This document shows, piece by piece, positions 26,853 through 37,840 of a DNA stretch of 64,000 nucleotides; position 1 is the first letter of the stretch, and every line of letters begins with the position of its first letter. The notes below the pieces were generated by a model that was not told the DNA's origin, did no database searches, and saw nothing but the letters and a program-made list of their open reading frames with translations. This stretch comes from Rhodopirellula europaea 6C (GTDB taxonomy: Bacteria; Planctomycetota; Planctomycetia; Pirellulales; Pirellulaceae), in assembly GCF_000338295.1 (NCBI RefSeq), contig NZ_ANMO01000116.1, positions 62,001-126,000 on the forward strand. Reading direction: 5' to 3'. Both the position numbers and the translations under genes were made by a program.

Positions 26853-29800
26853 GGAGAAGGTTCCGTTTCTGAATGAGGAGCGTTGTCGACGGAGGCGAGT
26901 TGAACGCGTTTGTTGCGAAACGCGGGGCTGGTCACGATCGTTTCGATCATGGACTGAAAACGATAGTCGTTGGCTTCTAAGTTGGTCTGCATCTCAGCGA
27001 TCAAGGATTCATCTGATAGCTGCAAGGAACGTCCAAGTGCGAAGGCCAAAAGCTTGCGACAAAGATGTTCGACGAAGTCTTTTTCACGGTCGCGGCGAAT
27101 GTAGTCTCGCAGTCCATCGATGCCGATTCCTTGGCTGCCATCGGGGAACACGACGCTGGCGTCGATCGCACGTCCGCCCAGGTCCGCGTCTCGCATTTCA
27201 CCAACGGGACCGTAGCCTTCGAAAACCAATCCCATCGAGTCGATTCTCTCGTGGCATCCCGCGCAACTGGGGTGCTCACGGTGCCGAGCGAGAGCTTCGC
27301 GGATGGTCAGGTCACCGAGTTTGGATTCGTCTTCGGGCAACTCCGGAACCTCGGCAGGAGGTGCCGGGACGTGCTCGCCGAGGACTCGCTGGACAACCCA
27401 GTTGCCTCGTTGCACGGGGCTGGTTCTCAGTCCTGGCGAATTGCGAGTCAAAAACACGCCCATCGGCAATAAACCGCCTCGGCCGTACTCATTGGCGTCG
27501 GGCAGCTGAATCCAACCGTCTTCGGAGTCCGACGTTTGCAGCAGCGAGTCAAAGCGTTTTTCGTCGATGCCGTAGTGTGTCGCCAGATCTCGATTGACGA
27601 ACGTATGTTTCGCGTACAGCAGATCGAGCACTGATCCGTCTCGTTGGATCAGGTCGGTGAAGAATCGCAGAGGTTCTTCCAGCATCGACTGTCGCAGGTC
27701 ATCCGTGAACGTGGGGAACTTTTCGCGGTCGACTCCGTTGTGCTGATCAAAGCGTCGAAAGTTCAACCAGTTGCCCATGAATTCGCGAACGAAGCCTTGG
27801 CTGCGAATGTCGCTCAACATCCGATGTGTTTGCTCGGCGAGAACGTTTGGATCTTGCAGGCGATTCTGTGCCGCAAGTTCCATCAGTTCTTCGTCCGGCA
27901 TGCTCGACCAAACGAAGTAGCTCAACCGGTTCGCCAACGAATGAGAGTCCAGTGGCTCGACACCGGATGGCAATTTCGAGTCAATCGGGTCAGAGGCGGC
28001 CAATTGATTGGTGGGGTCAACGCGGTAGCAAAAATGGGGCGACATCAAAATCCGCACGACGCAATCGCGAATGGATTCTTCGTGGTCGAGTTCGCCCTCG
28101 GTTCGCAAGTATTGATAGAACGCGAGCAGGGAATCTTTGTCAGATTGTTTGAGCGGCCGGCGGTAGGCTCGTTCGGCAAACTGCAACATTGCTTCGAGCT
28201 GAACGGGTTCAGATTGCTCGCGGATTTCTTCGAGCGAGCGAAAGGTTTTCGACATGTCGTCGAAGTACCGCCGGATCGCCGCGAGAGCTTTCGGGCTCGC
28301 TCCAACGCGTTCGGCTTTTTTTGTGTAGGCATCGCACAAACCACGGACCTTCTCTTCCGCGATGCAGTCCTTGTCTTCAGCGCGGTACCGATCGAATTCG
28401 CGGTCACGCATGAATTTGGAGTCGGTTCGGTCAAACCAGATGAAGCCCGCGTATTGACGCATGGGAGCGGAAGTCACGAAATCGAGTTCCAACCAAAGGC
28501 GATCGAGCGTTTCGCGTTGGTCGTCGGTCAACATCAAGTCGCAAAGGGGAGCGTCGTCGCGGAAGTATCCCATTTGGCTGTGGAAACCGGCGCTCAAGAA
28601 GCGGCCCTTGAGCTTCTTTTCCTTCTTTTGGTCCAGGTACACCCGGGCCCGTTCGGACACTAAGAACTGGTCCGGAAACACGCTGCAGAATCGATCCAGC
28701 TCATGCGAGAAAGTCTCCTGGTCGGTTTCTGATTCCGGCACGGTCATGGCCGTGACCACGGCGTCTTGCGAGGGAATCTCAAACCGGCTGGGATCGAAAC
28801 TCTTCATCAGTTCCGGAAGTGGAGGCAGTTGGTCTTTCGCGAATCGCCGACGATTCGCAACGAACTGCCGGTTCTTCCAAAGCACCAACGATTGCGATCC
28901 CGGATTCATATCCGGTGCGGTCAGGTTGGGGACATCAGGAATCAAGGATTCACGTAGCGACTCAATGAATTCGGCGATGGCGTCGCAGTGTGCTCGAGCT
29001 TCGGATTCGGTGAGGTCATTTTGAGCAACCTCATTCCACATCTGTTTTAAGGCGACAATGGGACCGATGGCTGGTTGTTCGTCATCGTCCTGTTCCGCCT
29101 GGAGCAAGTCGTCTAGCACTCGGCAGTACTTTGCGCTGACTCCATGTTGTTGGCATTGCTCATCCAACGAGGCTGCGGACGAAGCCTGCTGGTTCTTCCA
29201 GACAACAAACAAGTGGTCGGAGATCTCGGTGTTTTGCTGACGATAGAAATCGATGATTCGGTTGACGCAAAATTTGTCGCGATCAGTGGGCGTGATTACA
29301 GGGTGAGGAGAGAACTCCAGTCCCGAAGGCGTGATCGCCATGTGCTCGGCAACGCGCCGAGCTGCCTGCAAGTATTTTTTGAGCAATGCGGGAGACATCG
29401 TCAGCGACTCACCGGAGTTGTCGAAGCCGGCTTCGTTGGCTGGGTCGATGGGAAAGTCCGCTGCGGGACGAATGTCGACGCCGGTGAGATCGCGGATGGT
29501 GCGATCGTATTCGGCACTGCTGAGTCGCCGGGCGAGCACCAACCCGGGATCGCCGCTGGTTCGTTTTGCTTCTGCCGCTTTGACGGATTCGATCCAAGCG
29601 ATCACCGCGTCGCGTTGTGCGGCGGAAGGCTGGACGTCGGAATCTTCCGGAGGCATGTCGCCGACTTCCAAACGGTCCAAGACAACCGCCCAGTGACGGA
29701 ACCGTTTCACGACATCGTCGATGTTTCGGTCCGCACTGAGGTCGAGGTCACCTTCCGCAGATTGGTCGTCATGACACTGCAAGCAATTCTGTTGCAGAAA

Positions 29801-29905
29801 CGGTTGAACCGTGTCTTGAAAGACGGTTTGAAGAGAATCCGATCCGTGACTTGTGGCGCAGCAACAGCCAACAAGAAGGATCAGTGTGAGTCGCATGGAA
29901 TGCAT
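26849..29905 (-). CDS. Cytochrome c-like DUF1587/1595/1592/1588/1585 protein
   Basis: A 1018-residue exported protein (signal peptide MHSMRLTLILLVGCCCATSHG). An N-terminal cytochrome-c-like domain has heme motif CLQCH near residue 41 and a downstream MPP that could supply the methionine ligand. Then come DUF1587 (RRLSSAEYDRTIRDLTGVD), DUF1595 (AERAYRRPLKQSD), DUF1592 (LANRLSYFVWSSMPDEEL to DLATHYGI), DUF1588 (GLLPMGVFLTRNSPGLRTSPVQRG, with a second CAGCH near the end) and DUF1585 (KLLAFALGRSL). This is the standard order for a planctomycete family of unknown function. The ATG at 29905 was chosen; the frame is open to 29944. It is coupled to DUF1552 downstream. Confidence 0.92.
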   Translation of the reverse strand: MHSMRLTLILLVGCCCATSHGSDSLQTVFQDTVQPFLQQNCLQCHDDQSAEGDLDLSADRNIDDVVKRFRHWAVVLDRLEVGDMPPEDSDVQPSAAQRDAVIAWIESVKAAEAKRTSGDPGLVLARRLSSAEYDRTIRDLTGVDIRPAADFPIDPANEAGFDNSGESLTMSPALLKKYLQAARRVAEHMAITPSGLEFSPHPVITPTDRDKFCVNRIIDFYRQQNTEISDHLFVVWKNQQASSAASLDEQCQQHGVSAKYCRVLDDLLQAEQDDDEQPAIGPIVALKQMWNEVAQNDLTESEARAHCDAIAEFIESLRESLIPDVPNLTAPDMNPGSQSLVLWKNRQFVANRRRFAKDQLPPLPELMKSFDPSRFEIPSQDAVVTAMTVPESETDQETFSHELDRFCSVFPDQFLVSERARVYLDQKKEKKLKGRFLSAGFHSQMGYFRDDAPLCDLMLTDDQRETLDRLWLELDFVTSAPMRQYAGFIWFDRTDSKFMRDREFDRYRAEDKDCIAEEKVRGLCDAYTKKAERVGASPKALAAIRRYFDDMSKTFRSLEEIREQSEPVQLEAMLQFAERAYRRPLKQSDKDSLLAFYQYLRTEGELDHEESIRDCVVRILMSPHFCYRVDPTNQLAASDPIDSKLPSGVEPLDSHSLANRLSYFVWSSMPDEELMELAAQNRLQDPNVLAEQTHRMLSDIRSQGFVREFMGNWLNFRRFDQHNGVDREKFPTFTDDLRQSMLEEPLRFFTDLIQRDGSVLDLLYAKHTFVNRDLATHYGIDEKRFDSLLQTSDSEDGWIQLPDANEYGRGGLLPMGVFLTRNSPGLRTSPVQRGNWVVQRVLGEHVPAPPAEVPELPEDESKLGDLTIREALARHREHPSCAGCHERIDSMGLVFEGYGPVGEMRDADLGGRAIDASVVFPDGSQGIGIDGLRDYIRRDREKDFVEHLCRKLLAFALGRSLQLSDESLIAEMQTNLEANDYRFQSMIETIVTSPAFRNKRVQLASVDNAPHSETEPSP

Positions 29906-30184
29906 GGCCGCGTTGTGGTTAGGAGGGAACGCGAATCGGGGCATAGGGTGCGGGGGGACCGCGGCGGGGGCGATCGCGGCCGAGACAACCGACGAACGGG
30001 TTAGTCATGATAGCCCATTCCCATCCTAAACGAACCAGTAAACCAAACTGGGGGGCGGCGATTTTGCAATCTGGGCTCGCGTCATCCATACTGAGTGGTC
30101 TCTTCTGGCGACGTCAGTTTCGGTTCAACACCGGTTTGCCGGCCTATCGCCCGCTACATGATTCTCATCTCGAGAGCGTTTCTC

Positions 30185-30889
30185 ATGACCGCTGTTCCCA
30201 CCAATGAAGGAAGCGAGGCGACTGCTGGGCCGACGCGGCGTCAGCAACTCGAACATCATCTGAAGACGTGCCCGACGGATCGTGACAGCTATCTGGAACT
30301 GGCCACGATCTACCGCGAAGAAAATCGGCCGTTGCAGGCAGCCAAAATTCTGCGGCAGGCCCATGAGACTTTTCCGGATGATTCGTCGTTGCTGTGGGAA
30401 CTTGAAGAAGCCCAATTGGCTCGATCGGTGCAGCAATTGGTCGAGGTCCGTGACTTGGCGACTCGACTGGGCAATTCATCCGCGGATCACGAGCTTGAAC
30501 GCGCGACCGCGGATTGGGGAAATTGCCGGCTGAAGGTTTGCCGGGCTCGGTTGAACCGCGATCCATCGCTGACGTATTTGCGGATGGTATTGGGGGAAGC
30601 TCTCTATGACCTGGAACGATACGACGAAGCGATTGATGAGTTGGAGCCTTTGCTGGATTCAGAAACCCATTCGCCGGGAGCTTACCTGCTCACCGGGCGA
30701 TGCCAGTTGCTACTCAGCCAAGACATGGCGGCGATGAAGTCGTTGCGGCAAGCGTCGATTCGCCGCGCGGTCGTCGGTCCCGCGAAAACTCGTTCGGCTG
30801 CTTTGAAGTTGCTGATCGATTTGGCCGACCGTCATGGGCTCAGTGCGAGTTTGCAGTTCTATCAACAATCTCTTCAGGCGATTTCATGA
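30185..30889 (+). CDS. TPR-repeat protein
   Basis: A 234-residue soluble protein with tetratricopeptide-like helices: SYLELATIYREENRPLQAAKIL near residue 35, SLTYLRMVLGEALYDLERYDEAIDELEPLL near 125-155 and GAYLLTGRCQLLLSQDMAAMKSLRQA after it. It has no signal peptide. Start at ATG 30185; the open frame begins at 30095 but the extra residues look like intergenic translation. Its stop overlaps the ATG of the WXG100-like gene (ATGA), so the two are translationally coupled. That makes it a candidate chaperone or binding partner for that small protein, which is inference. Confidence 0.78.
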   Translation: MTAVPTNEGSEATAGPTRRQQLEHHLKTCPTDRDSYLELATIYREENRPLQAAKILRQAHETFPDDSSLLWELEEAQLARSVQQLVEVRDLATRLGNSSADHELERATADWGNCRLKVCRARLNRDPSLTYLRMVLGEALYDLERYDEAIDELEPLLDSETHSPGAYLLTGRCQLLLSQDMAAMKSLRQASIRRAVVGPAKTRSAALKLLIDLADRHGLSASLQFYQQSLQAIS

Positions 30890-31155
30890 ATCAAGCTATC
30901 GGTGATCCGGATCAAATTCGCCAGTTTGCATCGCAGTTGGCTCGGTTTGCGGAAGAGCTGCGGCAACGTGGAACGGGCTTGTCGGCGCAGATGAACCAGT
31001 TGGAACAGAGCTGGCGGGATGACCAGCAAAGAAAATTCAATCAAGAATTTCAGGATCAATTGCGTCAACTGCAACGGCTTGTGCAGGCGACTGACGAGCA
31101 TGTTCCGTATCTGATGCGAAAAGCTGATCAATTGGACGCTTATCTCGGGCGTTGA
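30886..31155 (+). CDS. WXG100-like small helical protein
   Basis: An 89-residue, almost entirely helical protein with glutamine-rich amphipathic helices on either side of a central QLEQSWRDDQQRKF. The tryptophan is residue 43, the position of the W in the W-x-G turn of ESAT-6/WXG100 proteins, and the F and spacing after it fit the family (SWxxxxxxxFxxxF). The glycine is replaced by aspartate (W-R-D), and the C-terminal YxxxD/E export signal is not present. WXG100 proteins form helical hairpin dimers and are usually type VII secretion substrates; no EssC-type ATPase lies in this window. It starts on the TPR gene's stop (ATGA). Confidence 0.75.
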   Translation: MNQAIGDPDQIRQFASQLARFAEELRQRGTGLSAQMNQLEQSWRDDQQRKFNQEFQDQLRQLQRLVQATDEHVPYLMRKADQLDAYLGR

Positions 31156-31480
31156 TTGCCGAGGAGTGTTGGCAAATCACAGCAATCCGACTGAGCGGCC
31201 AAGCCACGATGGGCTGAAACCGCTTTCAGTTCGAGCCGCTTTATGACGAATTCTGTCGGATTGGCGGGCGCGTGGTGTCGTTCGCGTCGCCGGATCGCCG
31301 AGGGGTTCTTGCAACGAGCGGTCGCAATGTCCACGCTAGTGACGCGGGAACGAAAAAATCCGACGCCCCATTCACGTAAATGCCGCTTCAGGCACTTCGG
31401 TGATATGGCCGATACTTCCCGTCTAAACTTGCGATTCAACCTGACCGCGATCCCACTTTGTTCAAAGGCACTTCCCGACG
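31156..31480. other. Intergenic region between the WXG100-like and isomerase genes
   Basis: No gene is supported in these 325 bases. The only open frames run into the isomerase gene and look like chance. A short TTGCC/GGCAA inverted repeat at the left end is too weak to call a terminator. I see no clear promoter. Confidence 0.5.
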
Positions 31481-32536
31481 ATGAGCCAGCACCCGAACTC
31501 ATTTCCAAAATTGCACAACGCTGCTTGGCCCGGAGTGGTCGGCAAGGGCGACGATGATGCCAACCCCATCATTCCCTTGGACGAAATGCTTGACCTGACC
31601 GCTGCGGCGGAAGTGGACGGGCGGAAATTCGATGGAGTCGATTTGTTTTTGTTTTCGCCTCACGTTTCCATCGACGCCGATGACGCGGAACTAGAAGCTT
31701 TGGCCGACAAGGTTCGCAGCCGATCGTTGAACATCGGAACCGTGGTCGCCCCCGTTTGGGAACCAACCGGCGGCGGAAGTGCGGGCGGCAGTCCCGAAGA
31801 AGTCGAGGCATTCTTGAAACAAGTCCGCAAGGGATGCGAGATTGGCAAGAAGCTGCGTGAGCTTGGCGTGCGTCCCTATGGATGCATTCGCTTGGACAGC
31901 GCGATGGGTGTGGCCGATTGGGTGAAAGATCCCGATGCCAACCAAAGCAAGATCGCCGACACGTTCAAGGCTGCTTCGGACATCGCCGAAGAGTACGACG
32001 AGCGTCTCGCAGCCGAAGGCGAAATTTGCTGGGGTGGAATGCACTCTTGGAAGAAGATGGTCGACTTGCTGGAACGCGTCGGTCACCCCGAGCGTTTCGG
32101 TTTCCAAGCTGACATGGCACACACGTTGTTGTACTTGCTTGGCTACAACGCTCCTGAAGATGCGATCCTGCCGCAGGACTTCGACTGGGCCGATCAAGAG
32201 AAGAAGGCCGCGGCGTTGAAAGAGCTGACGCATGCCCTGCGACCTTGGACGATTGACTTCCACGTTGCACAAAACGATGCAACCGTGCACGGAACGGGAA
32301 GCCACGACAAAACCGGACGTCACTGTTTGCCAAACGATCCCAACGGCAAATTGGACATCGCCACCGACGCGGGCCACTGGCTGCGTGATGAACACGGCGA
32401 CGTGTTGCAAACCTGCAAGCACATTTGCTGGGACGGATGCATGTTCCCGAACGATGTCATGCATCAACCAAGCACTTGGAACGACATCTTGGCGGCGATG
32501 CTGAGCGTTCAAGATGCTCACGGTTGGAACGAGTGA
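31481..32536 (+). CDS. Sugar phosphate isomerase/epimerase family TIM-barrel protein
   Basis: A 351-residue protein of the xylose-isomerase-like TIM-barrel superfamily (AP endonuclease family 2 fold). Candidate metal ligands are the glutamate in AEGEICWGGMHSW near residue 180, the aspartate and histidine in GFQADMAHTLLYLLG near 206-215, the histidine in WTIDFHVAQND, and the aspartate in DIATDAGHW. The histidine-rich HGTGSHDKTGRHC loop near 270 may shape the active site. It is cytosolic, with no signal peptide. The adjacent Gfo/Idh/MocA oxidoreductase is a common partner, as in inositol-like or ketosugar catabolism. The specific substrate is unknown. Confidence 0.8.
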   Translation: MSQHPNSFPKLHNAAWPGVVGKGDDDANPIIPLDEMLDLTAAAEVDGRKFDGVDLFLFSPHVSIDADDAELEALADKVRSRSLNIGTVVAPVWEPTGGGSAGGSPEEVEAFLKQVRKGCEIGKKLRELGVRPYGCIRLDSAMGVADWVKDPDANQSKIADTFKAASDIAEEYDERLAAEGEICWGGMHSWKKMVDLLERVGHPERFGFQADMAHTLLYLLGYNAPEDAILPQDFDWADQEKKAAALKELTHALRPWTIDFHVAQNDATVHGTGSHDKTGRHCLPNDPNGKLDIATDAGHWLRDEHGDVLQTCKHICWDGCMFPNDVMHQPSTWNDILAAMLSVQDAHGWNE

Positions 32537-32701
32537 TTCGTTCTTATTGAACCGACATTAATGTGAAACAGTGCGACTCATGCCGCACTGCTGAATCGAC
32601 AAAGTGTCAGGACGCCCACCTTCCGGTCGCGATCAGTGTTGCGGCGGAAGGTTACCTGACCTCCATTCATATTCAATTTCCTACTATTCCCCAATCGACG
32701 A

Positions 32702-33831
<1,130 letters not shown>

Positions 33832-33835
<4 letters not shown>

Positions 33836-35277
33836 AAGCCAGCGACCTGACTGGTTTGGCAGAGCTGTTTCCTGCCGATCGGTTTCGAACCGATCCGGCG
33901 GCCCAGGCTGCTTTTGAATCAGACGGGTTGCTCGCATACACCGCTCGACCTCGCGGGGTGGTCTTTCCCGAGACCGCTGACGAGGTCGTGTCCGCGGTGC
34001 GGTGGTGTTACGAACATCACGTGCCGGTGGTCGCACGAGGCAGCGGCACGGGCCTCTCCGGTGGCGCAATGCCACATCGCGATGGGATTGTGATCGCGCT
34101 GAATCGGCTGAACCGAATCTTGCACGTTGATCCCGTCGAACGAACCGCGACGGTTCAGTGCGGGGTGGTGAACCTTGCCGTTTCTCAAGCCGCTCGCCCA
34201 CACGGGTTGTACTTCGCACCGGATCCTTCCAGCCAATCCGTTTGCACGATTGGCGGCAACATCGCATTCAATTCCGGTGGCGCTCACTGCCTAAAATACG
34301 GCATGACCGCCGGTCACACGTTGTCGATGGATGTGGTGCTCGGCGACGGAACCGTGACCAGTATCGGTGGTTCTTCCTTGGAGCACGCCGGTCCGGATAC
34401 AACCGGTTTTTTGTGCGGCAACGAAGGCATGTTGGGGATCGCGTTGCAAGCCACTCTACGATTGCTGCCGCTGCCGGAGGTCTTCCACACGGTGTTGGTT
34501 GGGTACGACGACATCCGCGCCGCCGGGAATGCGGTTGGTGCGATTATCGCCGCGAATTTGTTGCCTGGTGCGATGGAGATCATGGACGCAATGTCGATTC
34601 GCGCCGCCGAAGCCGCCGTGGCGTGTGGCTATCCCAAGAACGCGAATAGCGTGCTGATCGTTGAGCTGGAAGGTTCCGCTGAACGTGTCGCGATGGAAAA
34701 AGAAATTCTGGCGGAGGTGATCGCGGGCACTCAACCATCTGCGGTGGAGATCGCCGCCAATGATGCGGAGCGGCTGGCGATTTGGAAGGGACGCAAGTCG
34801 GTCTTCTCAGCGGCCGGTCGACTGAGCCCTGACTTCATCGTGCAAGATGGTGTCGTTCCGCGGCGCTGTTTGGGCGAAGCCCTCGAACGAATTGAATCGA
34901 TGAGTCGTGAGTGTGGTGTGCCGGTCGCGAATGTCTTTCATGCTGGCGATGGCAACTTGCACCCGTTGATCATGTACGACGGAAAGATTCCGGGTGCTTT
35001 TGATGCGGCCAATGATTTTGCTCATGCGATTCTTCGGTTGTGCATCGAGATGGGCGGATCAATCACGGGCGAGCATGGCGTTGGGATCGAGAAGCGTGGC
35101 GTTTTTGCCGAGATGTTTGACGAGCCGACGATCGATTTGATGCACCGCGTGAGAGCGGAGATGGACCCGCATGAGATCTGCAATCGCGGCAAGATGTTTC
35201 CGGATGCGGAGTCCCCTGCTCTGTCCACATCGGGATTGCATCCATTGGAAAAAGCGGGGGTGATCTTCCGTGAGTGA
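33832..35277 (+). CDS. glcD: FAD-linked oxidase, glycolate oxidase subunit GlcD
   Basis: A 481-residue flavoprotein of the FAD-binding PCMH/vanillyl-alcohol-oxidase family. The pyrophosphate-binding loop is [19 protein letters not shown] near residue 65. The FAD region continues with [22 protein letters not shown], and the C-terminal cap has [15 protein letters not shown] and [11 protein letters not shown]. GlcD oxidises glycolate (or D-lactate-like 2-hydroxyacids) to the 2-oxoacid. The start is the GTG at 33832, overlapping the preceding stop. GlcE and GlcF follow at once, so the full three-subunit complex is encoded. Electrons presumably pass through GlcF to the respiratory chain. Confidence 0.93.
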
Positions 35278-36499
35278 ATCCGAGATGACTCCCGCGTCTG
35301 CGGTGCCCGACGTGGAAGCTCCTGAATCGTTACGGCACTGGACCGATCTGATTCGGGATTGGAAGGCGTCATCATCGTCGACGCATTTGATTCCCGTTGG
35401 TGGGTGTAGCAAACCCGGTTTGTCTCGACTGAATAGCGCCGAGTCTGCGGCTTCGGAACCTGTCTCCACGCAACGCTATTCCACGCGGAACCTTTCGGGC
35501 ATCCTCCAGTACGACCCATCCGAGTTCACCATTTCGGTTGCCTCGGGAACGCCTCTGGAAGAAATCATGGCGGCGCTTTCGGAGAACGGTCAGACTCTGC
35601 CCTTTGACCCACCGCGAGCCCCCTTGGGTGCGACGATCGGTGGTTGCGTTGCCTCGGGTTGGAGCGGTCCCGGTCGTTGGAGATACGGTGGCCTGCGTGA
35701 TTTTATTCTTGCTGCGTCCTTCTTGGATGGTTTGGGCAACGAAGTTCATACCGGCGCACCGGTGGTCAAGAACGCTGCTGGGTTCGACTTTCCAAAGCTG
35801 ATGGTGGGAAGCCTTGGGCGATTGGGCGTGTTGACGCGGCTGACATTCAAAGTTTTCCCTCAATCGGTCGAACCGAACACTTGGGTCGTGAGGTGCGGCG
35901 ACCTCGCGTCGGCAACCTTGCACATGCAAACGCTCACGCGGTTGCCGGTGGAATTGGATGCGATTGAGTTGTGCCAGCCAGGAATGACGGATCTGCACGA
36001 TTGGTCCATCGTGTTGCGAGTACCCGGACCGGAGGCGGTGGCGGAGTCCATCATGGATCGAGTTCAACGCAACGTCGGCGAGGCGGAAGTGCGAAGGTTG
36101 TCCGAAGATCATGCCGAAAAGTCGTGGTCGAAATTGTTGCACGTCGAAGGAGAAGTCTCGGTTCGCATTCCGATGACCCCGCGACAAATTGAAACCGTTG
36201 TTCAGACATTTCCCAGTGAGCTGACTGAGCTGGGATGGAGGATGCACTTTGGTTTGGCTGGCAATGTCTTGTTCGTCACAGGTGCGGGCGACTTGCAAAT
36301 TTTGAACTCTTGGTTGATCGAACATGGTCTGGCCGGTTTGTTGCTCAACGCCGGTGACGCTTCGACGCATGGAACGCAAATCGGTATGTGGCGGCATGAC
36401 GAAGTGGTCGTGCGGGTGGCGAAGGCGATTGATCCTCATCGATGCTTCGCGCCGCTTTTGTTTGGCGAGCCCCTGCACACAAAACGCTTGGAGGCTTGA
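35270..36499 (+). CDS. glcE: Glycolate oxidase FAD-binding subunit GlcE
   Basis: A 409-residue protein homologous in its FAD-binding half to GlcD but with a divergent C-terminal cap, as expected for GlcE. Landmarks are LIPVGGCSKPGLS, FTISVASGTPLEEIMAAL, PFDPPRAPLGATIGGCVASG, YGGLRDFILAASFLDG and VKNAAGFDFPKLMVGSLGRLGVLTRLTFK. The start is either the GTG at 35270, which overlaps the glcD stop by eight bases, or the ATG at 35285 (residue 6). It ends six bases before the glcF start. GlcE is required for activity in the E. coli complex, and the same role is inferred here. Confidence 0.9.
   Translation: MSESEMTPASAVPDVEAPESLRHWTDLIRDWKASSSSTHLIPVGGCSKPGLSRLNSAESAASEPVSTQRYSTRNLSGILQYDPSEFTISVASGTPLEEIMAALSENGQTLPFDPPRAPLGATIGGCVASGWSGPGRWRYGGLRDFILAASFLDGLGNEVHTGAPVVKNAAGFDFPKLMVGSLGRLGVLTRLTFKVFPQSVEPNTWVVRCGDLASATLHMQTLTRLPVELDAIELCQPGMTDLHDWSIVLRVPGPEAVAESIMDRVQRNVGEAEVRRLSEDHAEKSWSKLLHVEGEVSVRIPMTPRQIETVVQTFPSELTELGWRMHFGLAGNVLFVTGAGDLQILNSWLIEHGLAGLLLNAGDASTHGTQIGMWRHDEVVVRVAKAIDPHRCFAPLLFGEPLHTKRLEA
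36490..36494 (+). promoter_or_regulatory. Shine-Dalgarno site of glcF
   Basis: GGAGG inside the end of glcE, ten bases before the ATG at 36505. It decides the glcF start against the upstream in-frame codons from 36442. Confidence 0.55.
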
Positions 36500-36504
36500 T
36501 CGCC

Positions 36505-37815
36505 ATGCAGCATGACATTCCCTTGGATCGTTCTGGCCCCAATGCGGATGCGATGGCGGAAGCTGTCAGCACGTGCATTCGTTGTGGCTTTTGCTTGTCG
36601 GCTTGTCCAACCTATGACGTGATGCAACGCGAATCCGACTCGCCTCGCGGACGCATCATCTTGATGAAGGAAGTCTTGGAAGGCGCGATGCCGGCCGACA
36701 AAGCTGCACCTCATCTGGATGCTTGCTTGGGATGTTTGGCTTGCGAGCCAGCCTGTCCATCGGGTGTTTCGTATCGACATCTGCTCAGTCCTTACCGATC
36801 GCTCGTTCGAGATCGCGTTTCGGCCGCTTGGCCGCAGAGATTGCAACGTTGGCTGACCGCTCAAACCCTGCCGTATCCCAATCGCTTTCGATTCGCTGCA
36901 CGGATGGGAGTGATCGGCAAGAAGTTTTCCGCGTTGTTGCCTTCGGTGTTGCGACCGATGTTGGAGTTGTTGCCAAGCTCGTTGCCGACCGCGAAACCGC
37001 TGCAAGATCACTACGCCGCATCCGGTGAGCAAGTTGGACGAGTTGCATTGCTGGCCGGTTGCGCACAACAGGTCCTGGCACCTGGAATCAATGTCGCCAC
37101 CATCGCGGTGCTTCGGCACATTGGATTGGAAGTGGTTGTCCCGCCTGAGCAGAGTTGTTGTGGGGCGCTTGCCTGGCACGTGGGCGATGGTGAACGCGCG
37201 GCCAAGTTCGCTCGCAACAACGTTCGAGCATTCTCAAGCGATCAGCAACCGATCGACGCGATTGTGACCAACGCGGCTGGCTGCGGATCGGGGATGCAAG
37301 AGTACGGGATGATCTTGCGGGGGACGGATGTCGAATCGCAAGCAAAGGCTTTGGCCGCAACGGTGAAGGATGTTTCGGTGGTTGTGTGCGAGCATGCAGA
37401 TCGGCTCCGATTGAAGCGACCATCGTTTGTTCATGAGGCCGAAGCCATTGTGCGAGTGGCCTATCACGATGCCTGTCACTTGGCCAATGCGCAGGGCGTG
37501 CGGCTGCAGCCTCGTGAGGTGCTCTGTCGCATTCCGGATGTTGAGTTGGTGGACGTTGGCGAGTCGCACTTGTGTTGCGGTTCAGCCGGGACTTACAACT
37601 TGGATCAACCTGAAACGGCGGATGAACTCGGGCGTCGGAAGGCGAAAGCCGTTTTGGCAACCGGGGCTCCGATTGTCGTCAGCGGAAACATCGGATGCCT
37701 GACGCAACTGCAAACACATCTGAATTCGATGGCGACCGAAGCCCATCCGGCACCCCGGGTCATGCACACGATGGAATTTCTCAACGCGTGCCTGGTTGAA
37801 TCCCCTTCACCGTAA
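36505..37815 (+). CDS. glcF: Glycolate oxidase iron-sulfur subunit GlcF
   Basis: A 436-residue protein with two [4Fe-4S] ferredoxin motifs at the N terminus, CIRCGFCLSACPTYD near residue 24 and CLGCLACEPACPSG near 74. Two cysteine-rich CCG domains follow: LLAGCAQQVLAP with SCCGALAWHVG, and YHDACHLANAQG with HLCCGSAGTYN. This is the normal GlcF layout. The subunit takes electrons from the flavin of GlcD/E and is thought to pass them to the membrane quinone pool. It is the last subunit gene of the operon; a small acidic protein follows after 25 bases. Confidence 0.94.
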   Translation: MQHDIPLDRSGPNADAMAEAVSTCIRCGFCLSACPTYDVMQRESDSPRGRIILMKEVLEGAMPADKAAPHLDACLGCLACEPACPSGVSYRHLLSPYRSLVRDRVSAAWPQRLQRWLTAQTLPYPNRFRFAARMGVIGKKFSALLPSVLRPMLELLPSSLPTAKPLQDHYAASGEQVGRVALLAGCAQQVLAPGINVATIAVLRHIGLEVVVPPEQSCCGALAWHVGDGERAAKFARNNVRAFSSDQQPIDAIVTNAAGCGSGMQEYGMILRGTDVESQAKALAATVKDVSVVVCEHADRLRLKRPSFVHEAEAIVRVAYHDACHLANAQGVRLQPREVLCRIPDVELVDVGESHLCCGSAGTYNLDQPETADELGRRKAKAVLATGAPIVVSGNIGCLTQLQTHLNSMATEAHPAPRVMHTMEFLNACLVESPSP

Positions 37816-37840
37816 ACAATCTTGAGCTGAAGCGACCCCG

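Noticed and set aside
31243-31557. 104-codon plus-strand frame overlapping the isomerase start
   Set aside because: It overlaps the conserved N terminus of the isomerase, has no family match, and its composition (R/S/C-rich) looks like non-coding translation.
35372-36478. 368-codon minus-strand frame inside glcE
   Set aside because: It lies opposite a well-supported GlcE sequence in an operon, with no family motifs of its own.
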